64,000 bases of DNA. It comes from an uncultured Aquimarina sp. Lineage in GTDB: Bacteria; Bacteroidota; Bacteroidia; Flavobacteriales; Flavobacteriaceae. Each line of letters opens with the position of its first letter. Positions within the stretch are counted from its first letter, which is position 1. The notes beneath the pieces are model-generated. The model did not search any database. It saw only the letters and a list, made by a program, of their open reading frames with translations, and was not told the origin of the DNA. A program made the translations under genes and the position numbers. Positions 43,622 through 51,656 of this stretch are shown in pieces. The stretch is from the NCBI GenBank assembly GCA_947503835.1, contig CANNFM010000005.1, forward strand, positions 124,001 through 188,000, given 5' to 3'.

Positions 43622-46003
43622 CTATTTGTCTAATTGTATTTGAGGTTTTAGTTCTTCTACAGGAGCTTCTACTTCACTCTTTTTACTAACAAGAATTAGT
43701 AATGATGGTAGTAGAATGAAATCGATGATTAGGGCAGAAAGTATGATTATAACTGTTATCCTTGCCATGTAACTATTTAATGCAAATGATGAGGTAGAAA
43801 GGACTGCAAAACCAGCCAAGAGTACTATTGTTGTGGTTACTAACGCTTTGCCTACGGTTTCAAAAGCATAAACAACCGCCTGTCTTGAGTCATAACCCAA
43901 TTCGCGACGTGCTCTAAGGAATTTACTCATAAAATGCACAGTATCATCTACTATAATTCCTAATGTCATCCCAAAAACAATCACCATCCCGGTATTGATC
44001 TGTGCTTTGTACATTGCCCAAAAACCAAAACCTACCAGAACTGGAGTTACATTCGGAATAATACTAAGTAGCCCTAATTTGAAATTTCTTAAAGCAAACA
44101 TTAGCACCAACGAGATCAATAGCAATGCGATTATGTTTCCTTTAAACATGCTATCTGCCTGGCGAAACCCAAGTGTAGAAAACATTAAAGTTGGACTTAC
44201 ACCCATAGCATGCATAGATTCGGGGGTATTTTTCTCTAACCAATTCTCAGCTCTTTTAGAAAAAGCAATCATCTCTGCACTTGAAATATTTTCAATTGTT
44301 ACCGTAACTCTTGTTTCTGATTTATCTACATTTATTTGATTATTTAAATCTAAACCAAAAGGTAACGACAGTTCATATAACAGTAAGTATTGAGCTGCTT
44401 CTTCGCGATTATCAGGAGTTCGATAGTAACTTTCGTCATCACCATGCATAGATCGGTTTACTTTACGAGCGACCTCACTAAAGGCATTTACATGTACTAC
44501 CTCGGGTTGTTCGTTTAACCAATCCTCAAAAGCGTTTAGATTTTGAAGATATTGGGGATTGTTTATTCCTCCGCTTTCTCCACTTCCAACCGAAAATTCA
44601 ACATTGTAAATTCCGGTTAGATTTTCACTGATGTAATCCGTATCACTTCTAAACTGTACAGTTTCATCGAAATAGTTAATAAACTCATCATTAAACTGAT
44701 TTTTTGTGGCTAGATAGGTAAGTCCACCAATAACAACTAGTGAAATTATGGTTAGTCTTACGGGCTGTTTCGCTACAAAATGCCCAAGATTGGTATACCA
44801 ACCGGTTTTTTCTGTGATGACCTCTTTCTTTGCTTTTACCTTTAAAGGTAAAATAGCCATAAGTGCCGGTAAAGCTGTTGTAGAATAAAAGAAAGCCATT
44901 GTCATCCCAAAAGCTGTAATATTACCTAGATCCCAAAACGGAGGAACATCTCCAAAATTCATGGTCAAAAACCCGATAACTGTAGTTAAACTTGTAATGA
45001 ATACGGGCATAAAATTAAGACGCATGGATTCTGTTAATGCCTCTTTTTTGGTATACCCATCTTTACGCATTTTTTGCAACATGGTAATAAGAATGTGAAT
45101 ACTATCTGCAACAGCCAATGTTAATATCATTGTTGGGAATACTGATGAAGGAGGAGTAAGTTTTATCCCCATGATTCCCACAAATCCAATAGCACTCATA
45201 ATAGAAAAGAGCACTACTACCAAGGTGGCTATGGTACTAAAAAAGCTTCTAGTAAGAATTAAAGTTGTAATGATTACGATAACTAGCATGATCATGGTAA
45301 GCATTAAATCTCTCATCGAGGACTCAAAGAAAGCTGTATTTAGAGGAACCAAACCAGAAGAATGTACCTCAAAATTAGGGTGTTTTTCTTTGAAATCAGA
45401 AATAGCTCCACGCACAAAAGCAGTTACTTCGGGTATTTCTTTAGCGCTATCTTCTCCTGGAAGGCGAACAGTAACGTTGATTGCCGTAACACTTCCTTTT
45501 TCATTCAATAAACGATTTACCAAAAGAGGTTCCTTTAATGCTTTTTCTCTAATAACTTTAATCTCAGCATCTGTTTTAGATGCGGATTCATAGGATAAAT
45601 CATCAACATACAAATCATCTCCCTGTGCACTGGTATGCTGAAAATTAGTTATAGCATCAACCCTAGAGGAATATGGTGTATTCCAAGCCTCAGCGGTTAA
45701 TTCTTCTATAGCGATTAAGTTTTCTTTTGTGAAAACATTGCCATTAGAAGGGGAGAGTACGATCACAATGTTGTCATCTTTTGTGTATTTTTCTTGAAGC
45801 GCATCAAAGGCTTCCAATTCTGGATTAGATTCACTGAAAAATACGTGATAATCCCCATCAAACTCCATATTACCTTGTGAGCCAAGCCCCATAGCAAGAA
45901 TCAAAGTGGTAATTAGTACGGGCCACTTGAATTTGATCGTAAATTCTGCCCATTTTTTTGCAAACGCATTGGTAGCGTTACTAGCTTTTTTTAGTGCATT
46001 CAT
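43622..46003 (-). CDS. RND-superfamily MMPL-type transporter
   Basis: A 793-residue inner-membrane protein with the duplicated RND layout: helix 1 near residue 28, a large periplasmic loop, a five-helix bundle at about 230-390, helix 7 near 410, a second periplasmic loop and a second bundle at about 630-780. The motif FGMTLGIIVDDTVHFMSKFLRA in the second half is the proton-relay region typical of MMPL/HpnN-like exporters of lipids and hydrophobic compounds. Upstream are three copies of a probable TetR operator. Downstream genes are LolA-like and an outer-membrane barrel, suggesting a transenvelope lipid export route. Confidence 0.93.
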   Translation of the reverse strand: MNALKKASNATNAFAKKWAEFTIKFKWPVLITTLILAMGLGSQGNMEFDGDYHVFFSESNPELEAFDALQEKYTKDDNIVIVLSPSNGNVFTKENLIAIEELTAEAWNTPYSSRVDAITNFQHTSAQGDDLYVDDLSYESASKTDAEIKVIREKALKEPLLVNRLLNEKGSVTAINVTVRLPGEDSAKEIPEVTAFVRGAISDFKEKHPNFEVHSSGLVPLNTAFFESSMRDLMLTMIMLVIVIITTLILTRSFFSTIATLVVVLFSIMSAIGFVGIMGIKLTPPSSVFPTMILTLAVADSIHILITMLQKMRKDGYTKKEALTESMRLNFMPVFITSLTTVIGFLTMNFGDVPPFWDLGNITAFGMTMAFFYSTTALPALMAILPLKVKAKKEVITEKTGWYTNLGHFVAKQPVRLTIISLVVIGGLTYLATKNQFNDEFINYFDETVQFRSDTDYISENLTGIYNVEFSVGSGESGGINNPQYLQNLNAFEDWLNEQPEVVHVNAFSEVARKVNRSMHGDDESYYRTPDNREEAAQYLLLYELSLPFGLDLNNQINVDKSETRVTVTIENISSAEMIAFSKRAENWLEKNTPESMHAMGVSPTLMFSTLGFRQADSMFKGNIIALLLISLVLMFALRNFKLGLLSIIPNVTPVLVGFGFWAMYKAQINTGMVIVFGMTLGIIVDDTVHFMSKFLRARRELGYDSRQAVVYAFETVGKALVTTTIVLLAGFAVLSTSSFALNSYMARITVIIILSALIIDFILLPSLLILVSKKSEVEAPVEELKPQIQLDK

Positions 46004-46020
46004 ATTATTTGTTGTTAGTT

Positions 46021-46031
46021 GACCAGTCGAC
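46021..46031. promoter_or_regulatory. Probable TetR operator copy A
   Basis: GACCAGTCGAC, 18 bases upstream of the RND start codon; shares GACCAGTCG with copies B and C. Confidence 0.55.
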
Positions 46032-46158
46032 TTGTGTTATGTAGTGAGTTGACATGATACGAGTTGTTTTGATTATTATGTTTAGACTTTAGACGATTTT
46101 AATATTGATAATTGGACTGATTTCTTGGATTAAATTGAAATACAACAAAATCAACAAG

Positions 46159-46173
46159 TTGACCAGTCGTCTA
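46159..46173. promoter_or_regulatory. Probable TetR operator copy B
   Basis: TTGACCAGTCGTCTA, identical over 15 bases to copy C, inside the TetR-RND intergenic region. Confidence 0.7.
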
Positions 46174-46236
46174 TTGCATGTGAATTTTATTTGTATTTAA
46201 GGTGACTCATAGATTACGATATTTAAAAATTAATAA

Positions 46237-46251
46237 TTGACCAGTCGTCTA
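46237..46251. promoter_or_regulatory. Probable TetR operator copy C
   Basis: TTGACCAGTCGTCTA, exact repeat of copy B 78 bases away, just downstream of the TetR stop codon and upstream of the RND gene. Confidence 0.7.
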
Positions 46252-46268
46252 TGATTTAATCAAAAAAA

Positions 46269-46865
46269 TTATTTTAATAGAATCATTCTGACCATATTAG
46301 TAAAATTGTCGATAGGATAGGCGCTATTCATTTCTTTCATAGAAACCATAGCCCCTTTACCTGCATCTTCCATAAAAGCAACAAGATCCGAAGCTTCAAT
46401 TTTAGAGTCCATCTCACCGAGATCTTGTGCCTCTTCTATAACCTCTGTTATATATGTCTTTACCATTTCGGTTTTGGCATTAATCGCATTTCGAATTGCT
46501 TCATTATGCTCAGCCATCTCGTTAGCGAGGTTACAGCCCATGCATCCCATTTTGCAATCAAATTCCTCTTTTAGAACCTTTGAGCGAAACTCATAGAAAT
46601 CTATCACACGTTGCCTTGGTGATACCGATTTATTTTGTAAAATCTCTAATGCCGGTGGAAATTGCATATCAAAATACTTTTCAATAGACTTAACTGCAAA
46701 ATCCTCTTTACTATCAAAGTAGAAATAAAAAGAACCTTTGGGCACACCAGCTTCTTTAACAATGTCATTAACGCTTGTAGCGTTATAACCCTTTGACCAC
46801 AAGAGCATCATACCCTTTTCGATAAGGGCGTCGGCTTTGATTTCATGTTTTAGGGTCTTTGACAT
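46269..46865 (-). CDS. TetR-family regulator of the RND cluster
   Basis: A 198-residue TetR/AcrR protein with the DNA-binding domain at about 9-57 (ADALIEKGMMLLWSKGYNATSVNDIVKEAGVPKGSFYFYFDSKEDFAVKSI). Three cysteines in the ligand domain (Cys 104, 108, 111; CKMGCMGCNLANE) are placed much like the redox-sensing cysteine of NemR-type regulators, so thiol or electrophile sensing is possible but not shown. It is the first leftward gene before the RND transporter, with operator-like sites both upstream of itself and before the RND gene, suggesting autorepression and cluster repression. Confidence 0.92.
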   Translation of the reverse strand: MSKTLKHEIKADALIEKGMMLLWSKGYNATSVNDIVKEAGVPKGSFYFYFDSKEDFAVKSIEKYFDMQFPPALEILQNKSVSPRQRVIDFYEFRSKVLKEEFDCKMGCMGCNLANEMAEHNEAIRNAINAKTEMVKTYITEVIEEAQDLGEMDSKIEASDLVAFMEDAGKGAMVSMKEMNSAYPIDNFTNMVRMILLK

Positions 46866-46893
46866 AGTCTGTAATAATTATGGGACAAAAATA

Positions 46894-46908
46894 TGACCAC
46901 TCGTCTAG
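46894..46908. promoter_or_regulatory. Probable TetR operator copy D (autoregulatory)
   Basis: TGACCACTCGTCTAG lies 29 bases upstream of the TetR ATG and differs from copies B and C at one base within TGACCAGTCGTCTA. Confidence 0.65.
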
Positions 46909-46953
46909 TAAAACAAAATTTTAAATGTTAAAGTTTTGTTTATGCTCTGTAAA

Positions 46954-47679
46954 CTACCGTGAATTAAGGAAATTAAACAGTGTTTCTAACTGTCCATTCC
47001 AATTTTTGAAATCATGACCTCCTTTGGTTTCCAAAGTTTTTATAACATAGTTTTTAGAAGTATAAATAGCTTTGAGATCCTTGAAATATGACTCAGCATC
47101 ATTAGTACCTGTAGAAAGAAAAATGTTTAAATCTTTATTTTTTGAAAAAGTGATAGCCTTCATTAATTCTTCTTTTTTAGGATAGATCACTGGAGAAAGC
47201 AACCCAAAGTTCTTAAAAGCAGAAGACTTTGCAGAGAAATATGCTCCATTGAGCCCTCCAAAGGAAATTCCTATCAAGGATCGATCTTCGGGATTAAAAG
47301 TTTGACCTATGGATTTTTCGATAGTTGGAAGTAGCTCCTCTTCAAAAAAGGCCAAATATTTTGGGTTATTAAAAAAGTAATTATTGCGATTGTCTTTCCC
47401 TGTTTTTGGATCAATAGTACTTACAAAAACATAAAATGCTTTTGGGATTTTTTCTTCCTTAGACAGCTTTTTAATAATGTTTAAGCTTCCATTCTTTATA
47501 AATTTTTTACCATCAGTGACATATACCATAGGTTTATTTTTATTACTAGAATCGGTGTCATAAGTGATGATAGTAATGTTTTTTGACAGTTGTTTGCTGG
47601 TGAGTATAGTAGATTGTTCTTGTGCCAGAGAAGTTAAACATATTAATAATGGGCACAATAGTTTGAAAAAGCATTTCAT
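46954..47679 (-). CDS. Secreted alpha/beta-hydrolase of the esterase D type
   Basis: A 241-residue exported protein. The ATG at 47679 begins a signal peptide (MKCFFKLLCPLLICLTSLAQ); the longer frame to 47775 runs into the neighbouring SRPBCC gene. The nucleophile elbow GISFGG (RSLIGISFGGLNG), an Asp-bearing segment (FLSTGTNDAESYF) and a late His (TKGGHDFKNW) give a Ser-Asp-His triad in the order of the esterase D/Fes family. The substrate is unknown; siderophore or carbohydrate esters are typical. A terminator-like hairpin separates it from the SRPBCC gene upstream. Confidence 0.85.
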   Translation of the reverse strand: MKCFFKLLCPLLICLTSLAQEQSTILTSKQLSKNITIITYDTDSSNKNKPMVYVTDGKKFIKNGSLNIIKKLSKEEKIPKAFYVFVSTIDPKTGKDNRNNYFFNNPKYLAFFEEELLPTIEKSIGQTFNPEDRSLIGISFGGLNGAYFSAKSSAFKNFGLLSPVIYPKKEELMKAITFSKNKDLNIFLSTGTNDAESYFKDLKAIYTSKNYVIKTLETKGGHDFKNWNGQLETLFNFLNSR

Positions 47680-47699
47680 TGTAGCATAATTTTGATTAA

Positions 47700-47730
47700 A
47701 GATGCTTGAAAATCTACTTTTCAAGCATCT
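47700..47730 (-). terminator. Hairpin terminator after the leftward SRPBCC gene
   Basis: Perfect 13-bp stem AGATGCTTGAAAA (47700-47712) with its complement (47718-47730), 5-base loop, 23 bases past the SRPBCC stop codon; the minus strand continues T-rich. Confidence 0.75.
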
Positions 47731-47752
47731 CTTAAATGTACTAAATGACATC

Positions 47753-48262
47753 TTACTTGGTCGCTGCAACGGCAATATTAGCGATCATCTCGCCTGCTGA
47801 TTGGTTCAAGAATCCTAAAAACTGCTCTTCGGTCATCTGGGGGTTTTTCATAAACTGTTCATAGCTACTGGTCCAAACAATCATAGATTTTTTGTATCCC
47901 AGATCGATTACTTTGAAATTGTTGACCATTCCTTTTACCGGAACACCTTCCAGCAACGCATAAGTATACGTTCTACCTAGATCATCAAATCCTACTATAC
48001 TTTCTTTAAAATATCCTTTTCCGTCAGGAGTTGTACAAACACGCTGTCCACCAATCCCATGATTACCCGTCCATTTTACGTTGGCAACAGCAGATGAATA
48101 TTTATCAATATCATCCATTTGTCTTAGTTTGCCCCATACGTTATCGGCAGAAGTTTCTACAACTTTGGTCAACGTTACATTGGCATTTGCTTTTTGGGCA
48201 TTGATTTGTGTAAAACCAAACAGGGCCATAGCTGCAAAGCTTATTAATTTTACTAGTTTCAT
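47753..48262 (-). CDS. Exported SRPBCC (START-like) protein, ECF-regulon member
   Basis: A 169-residue protein with a signal peptide (MKLVKLISFAAMALFGFTQINAQ) and an SRPBCC/polyketide-cyclase-like domain (VTLTKVVETSADNVWGKLRQMDDIDKYSSAVANVKWTG..IGGQRVCTTPDGKGYFKESIVGFDDLGRTYTYAL), which usually binds a hydrophobic ligand in a deep cavity. Its upstream region carries the same GTCAC-16-ATCTAA element found before the sigma gene at 50669 and the SRPBCC operon at 51657, so it is probably controlled by that ECF sigma factor even though it faces the other way. Confidence 0.88.
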   Translation of the reverse strand: MKLVKLISFAAMALFGFTQINAQKANANVTLTKVVETSADNVWGKLRQMDDIDKYSSAVANVKWTGNHGIGGQRVCTTPDGKGYFKESIVGFDDLGRTYTYALLEGVPVKGMVNNFKVIDLGYKKSMIVWTSSYEQFMKNPQMTEEQFLGFLNQSAGEMIANIAVAATK

Positions 48263-48292
48263 GATCTATGTTTTTAAAAGTTACTAATTACT

Positions 48293-48323
48293 CTTTTAGA
48301 TTCAGAAAGAAGTAAGGTGTGAC
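48293..48323 (-). promoter_or_regulatory. ECF-type promoter, copy P3
   Basis: On the minus strand: TTGTCACAC, with GTCAC at 48323-48319, a 16-base spacer, then AATCTAAAAG at 48302-48293, 30 bases before the start codon. It matches P1 and P2 in the -35 element, spacer length and ATCTAA core. Confidence 0.7.
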
Positions 48324-48376
48324 AACCAAATAATGTATATAAAGAGTTCTTTTATAATATTTCTCAATGTTAAGCA

Positions 48377-49237
48377 TTAGTATGCTGCACCCATATAAAC
48401 CAAACTGTTTTTAAAGTGATGTTTAGGCATTTCTGGAGAAATCATGCAACAGGTAGAACCTAAGTAAAATAAGGCGATTTCATCCAGCATCGAAACGGTA
48501 GCACCTAGTTTTATATTTTTAGGCAGTTCAATAGTCCCTACTGCTGGGCCACCTACAATAGATAAATACCATGTCCTATTGTTATTGTCTTTGATATCAA
48601 TATTAATTCGTTCATTCCTAAAAGCAGGAATAGAGGGGTTGTTTTTATAAAACCATGGGCGCAAAATAACTAAGTCTCCCTTAATATATTGAACCCGGGT
48701 AATAACTCCATCAACTGGAGCGTGTATTCTGTGATAATTCTTATTATGTAAAAATACATTGGTAAATACATAATCCTTATCAATAGTATATTCATCTAAT
48801 CCAAAGATTTGATGCACGGATCTTATATCTCCTTTAACATTAGTTTTCCCAATTTTATGCACATGATCGATATCGCATAGCACCCCCTCGCAAGGCCAAA
48901 TGTGTTTAGAACTTACTTTAGGAAGTTCTTTGAATTTTCGTATAAAAAAATCTTGAAAAGTATGATATTCGGTTTTACCAAAGGGAGGTGTAAATTGATC
49001 TAGATAATTACCCTCTTCGTAGTGAAATTTACAATACGGATTAATTAGATGTCTGGATATTTTAAGGTTGAAAATTGTAGCATATACTTTTGAGATGAAA
49101 CGTTGAAATTGACTTGGTAAACTACCCCATATCTTCAAAGAAAAGAACTCGTATAATGAAACGTGTTTAATTTTTGGGGGATCTGAAACATCAATTTGAT
49201 AATCAAATTGTGAAGAAATTTGAATTTGTTTGGACAT
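48377..49237 (-). CDS. psd: Phosphatidylserine decarboxylase proenzyme
   Basis: A 286-residue enzyme that makes phosphatidylethanolamine. The start is placed at MSKQIQIS (49237); the frame extends to 49312 without support. Signatures: FIRKFKELP, the NYHRIHAPVDGVI block (catalytic His region), and the C-terminal LGST self-cleavage motif (FYLGSTCCMISP), where the Ser becomes the pyruvoyl group. Length fits the longer, fungal/E. coli-like type. It is leftward and monocistronic by position; the SRPBCC gene downstream has its own promoter. Confidence 0.93.
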   Translation of the reverse strand: MSKQIQISSQFDYQIDVSDPPKIKHVSLYEFFSLKIWGSLPSQFQRFISKVYATIFNLKISRHLINPYCKFHYEEGNYLDQFTPPFGKTEYHTFQDFFIRKFKELPKVSSKHIWPCEGVLCDIDHVHKIGKTNVKGDIRSVHQIFGLDEYTIDKDYVFTNVFLHNKNYHRIHAPVDGVITRVQYIKGDLVILRPWFYKNNPSIPAFRNERINIDIKDNNNRTWYLSIVGGPAVGTIELPKNIKLGATVSMLDEIALFYLGSTCCMISPEMPKHHFKNSLVYMGAAY

Positions 49238-49550
49238 GATTTTTTGATTAATGAATGAAACAAATTTCAATGTATGGACTTTTGTATAGTATGTCAATAG
49301 GGTATTACCCAAAATCTTCTTAAATAAGCTGAAACGTATTTAACATTTTAATAATTTGTAAATCAAGTGAATACGTTCTGTATTGTTAAAAAATAAGGTA
49401 AAATCGATAAAAAAAATTAAGAAAAATTTAGGGAACCTTTAAAGTAATTTAGACACATTATTTTAAATCTGAGTATATCGAAAAGGAAGTATTGATTACC
49501 TTAAACATCAATATACCCAGAGTAAAGTTTACAATATATTTTACATCTAA
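49238..49550. other. 313-base intergenic region, AT-rich
   Basis: No coding frame is supported. A short stem TATTGAT/ATCAATA (49490-49496 with 49507-49513) lies downstream of the leftward lipoprotein gene and may be its weak terminator. The psd promoter should be near 49250-49330 on the minus strand; no clear box was seen. Confidence 0.4.
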
Positions 49551-50423
49551 TTAGATCTTAAAATCCTCTGGTTTAAATCCATTATTAAATTTGACATCAG
49601 TAGAAATTTCAGATAATGAGGGTTCTTGGGGAAATTGGCCTTTATCATCAGGAATATAAGCGTATCGATGTGTAGGTACTTGTATACCATCAATCTCAGT
49701 ATATTTTACTTTCATTAGTAAAACAGTATCGTTGATTCCCCAGGCAGGAAGAGAAAAATAGAATTGATCGATAAGTTTTGTGTCAGGATTTACATATAAA
49801 ATGTAGGCATCGTTTGCCTCTTTACCTGTTTTTTGTGGATCATAAGTCACAGTTACTTTATCATAAGTTTTTCCATCCACAGTTTCCTGTCCTAGATATT
49901 TGTAGCTAGTACCAGGATCACCTATTTTAAAATTCATCATAAACCAATAATAATTTACTTGCCTTAAGAAATCTGCAGTTCCGATTATTTTTTCATCTGT
50001 GACTTCTTTACCATCTATGCTTACCGAAGCTTTACCTTTTGCATAGTTTTGGATAATGGGTTGATCACCCTCGGGGAGAACATTAACCTGATGAGTGGTG
50101 TATTTACCCCAGGAATATTCTCCATTAAAAATATAACGTTCTACAGATACATCTTTTTTGCCGTCTGCTTGTTCATACGTATAGGTGTATTCTACATCTT
50201 TGAGATTCCAGAGATTGTTCCACTTCCCAGATGCATCTGCTACTGCCTGGATAATGGTCTCAGGTTTATTTATATCATACGTAATTTCTTTCTCTTGAGG
50301 AGGTGCTGTTTCTTCTGTTTTTTCAGTTTCAGTCGCAGTATCGCCTTCTTTTTTCTGATTACAGCTTATCAATACTAAGCATAAACTTAGTATTGTTGTT
50401 TTGATAATTTGAGTGATTTTCAT
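49551..50423 (-). CDS. Lipoprotein with LolA-like/DUF6503-type fold
   Basis: A 290-residue lipoprotein (SLCLVLISC, Cys 21) with a Glu/Thr-rich tether up to about residue 50. The remaining sequence (KPETIIQAVADASGKWNNLWNLKDVEYTYTYEQADGKKDVSVERYIFNGEYSWGKYTTHQ..YLGQETVDGKTYDKVTVTYDP..YILYVNPDTKLIDQFYFSL) has the repeated beta-strand layout of LolA-like proteins and probably belongs to DUF6503. Function unknown; the fold suggests lipid binding. It is divergent from the ECF sigma gene. Confidence 0.65.
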   Translation of the reverse strand: MKITQIIKTTILSLCLVLISCNQKKEGDTATETEKTEETAPPQEKEITYDINKPETIIQAVADASGKWNNLWNLKDVEYTYTYEQADGKKDVSVERYIFNGEYSWGKYTTHQVNVLPEGDQPIIQNYAKGKASVSIDGKEVTDEKIIGTADFLRQVNYYWFMMNFKIGDPGTSYKYLGQETVDGKTYDKVTVTYDPQKTGKEANDAYILYVNPDTKLIDQFYFSLPAWGINDTVLLMKVKYTEIDGIQVPTHRYAYIPDDKGQFPQEPSLSEISTDVKFNNGFKPEDFKI

Positions 50424-50624
50424 GATGTTGGTGTTTAAGAGGTTCTGTCTTTTTATTAATGTTCTTTTTCATTACAGGAAATTGTAAAAAAGATATTATT
50501 AAAGGTATCAAAATCAATACAATAATTAAAGCACTTAGCATAAGAATAATGAGGCTAATTTCGTTTCAAAGCTCAAAAATTGTTAAGTAATGTTGTATGT
50601 TTAAAAATAAGTACCTTTAAACTT

Positions 50625-50655
50625 GTCACACATTCAAAAATATCACATCTAAGTA
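50625..50655 (+). promoter_or_regulatory. ECF-type promoter, copy P1 (autoregulation)
   Basis: TTGTCACAC with GTCAC at 50625-50629, a 16-base spacer, and CATCTAAGTA at 50646-50655, 14 bases before the sigma gene ATG. CATCTAAGTA is identical in P2. Confidence 0.8.
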
Positions 50656-50668
50656 AAAAAGGTGTACC

Positions 50669-51547
50669 ATGGAAAATCCATTTTTAAAAGAATATATAGG
50701 TGATGTAACAGATATTCAGTTGGTTAATGAAGCCAAAACTGGTAATAAAAAGTCATTGGAAGCTTTGGTTTTAAAGCATCAGCCTTATATCTATAACATT
50801 GCCTGGAAGATGGTGAGAAACCCAACCGATGCCGAAGATCTCACACAAGAGGTAAATATCAAGATCATTACCAAACTTTCTCAATTTGAAGGTAAGAGCT
50901 CCTTCAGGACTTGGTTATACAGAATCGTTGCAAATCATTTTTTAATGACCAAACGTAAGACTTCCGGTACTGTTCTTAATAGTTTTGATGCTATGGAACA
51001 GGCCTTAGATAATACACCAGACGTACCGCTTACAGAATTAGAACAGAAAGAAAACAAACAAGTAATACGGGAAATGAACTATATGTGTATGAGTGGGATG
51101 TTATTGTGTTTGACCAAAGAACAACGATTGACATTTATTCTTGGAGAAATGTTTAACGCAGATCATACAATCGGCTCTGAAATTTTAGGAATATCTAAGG
51201 ATAATTTTAGAAAAAGATTATCTCGTGCAAGAGCAGACATATTTAACTTTATGAATGATAAGTGTGGTTTGGTCAATAAGAGTAATCCATGCCGTTGTCA
51301 TAAAAAAGTAACTTATGCTATCAAGGGCAAGGCTATCGATAGTAAAAACCTCCTTTTCAATCGTTCAGAATATTCTAAATTCAGAATTATTGTAAAGCCC
51401 AAAGCAGATAGTATGTTGGATTATGTTGATGACAAATACAGCGAACTTTATGGGGAACTTCCGTATAAAAAAGGTTTTGACAAAAAAACCTTTCTCGAGG
51501 ATATCGTTAATGACGAGCATATCAAAAATATAATGAACCTTAATTAG
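50669..51547 (+). CDS. ECF sigma factor with cysteine-containing C-terminal extension
   Basis: A 292-residue sigma-70 factor. Region 2 (about 25-100: ALVLKHQPYIYNIAWKMVRNPTDAEDLTQEVNIKIITKLSQFEGKSSFRTWLYRIVANHFL) and region 4 (about 140-195: LCLTKEQRLTFILGEMFNADHTIGSEILGISKDNFRKRLSRAR) are clear. About 95 residues follow, starting with the motif CGLVNKSNPCRCHKK (C-x8-C-x-C-H), which may bind metal or sense redox. No anti-sigma gene is adjacent. Its promoter-like element is repeated before the SRPBCC operon at 51657 and before the SRPBCC gene at 48262, so these are its probable targets. Confidence 0.92.
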   Translation: MENPFLKEYIGDVTDIQLVNEAKTGNKKSLEALVLKHQPYIYNIAWKMVRNPTDAEDLTQEVNIKIITKLSQFEGKSSFRTWLYRIVANHFLMTKRKTSGTVLNSFDAMEQALDNTPDVPLTELEQKENKQVIREMNYMCMSGMLLCLTKEQRLTFILGEMFNADHTIGSEILGISKDNFRKRLSRARADIFNFMNDKCGLVNKSNPCRCHKKVTYAIKGKAIDSKNLLFNRSEYSKFRIIVKPKADSMLDYVDDKYSELYGELPYKKGFDKKTFLEDIVNDEHIKNIMNLN

Positions 51548-51565
51548 TAGAAGTACCTTTTATAG

Positions 51566-51595
51566 AAACCCGAACAAGTTTGTTCGGGTTTTTTT
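51566..51595 (+). terminator. Intrinsic terminator of the sigma gene
   Basis: AAACCCGAACA/TGTTCGGGTTT stem (51566-51576 with 51581-51591), 4-base loop, T-run. It separates the sigma gene from the P2 promoter. Confidence 0.88.
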
Positions 51596-51605
51596 ATGTA
51601 AAGTC

Positions 51606-51636
51606 GTCACGCCATTTCTTTTTTCGCATCTAAGTA
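51606..51636 (+). promoter_or_regulatory. ECF-type promoter, copy P2
   Basis: GTCAC at 51606-51610, a 16-base spacer, CATCTAAGTA at 51627-51636, 20 bases before the SRPBCC start codon. The ten-base -10 region is identical to P1. Confidence 0.8.
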
Positions 51637-51656
51637 TAAATGTAAAATATAAAGCC

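Noticed and set aside
46159..46251. Direct comparison of the TetR operator with a NemR box
   Set aside because: The half-sites look similar, but the spacing differs by one base and I cannot align more sequences, so I do not name the regulator NemR.
50359..50541. Leftward 60-codon frame with a hydrophobic N-terminus upstream of the lipoprotein gene
   Set aside because: It overlaps the lipoprotein start by 65 bases in another frame, and the half after the hydrophobic part is His/Asn-rich and looks like non-coding composition. A tiny membrane peptide cannot be excluded, but support is weak.
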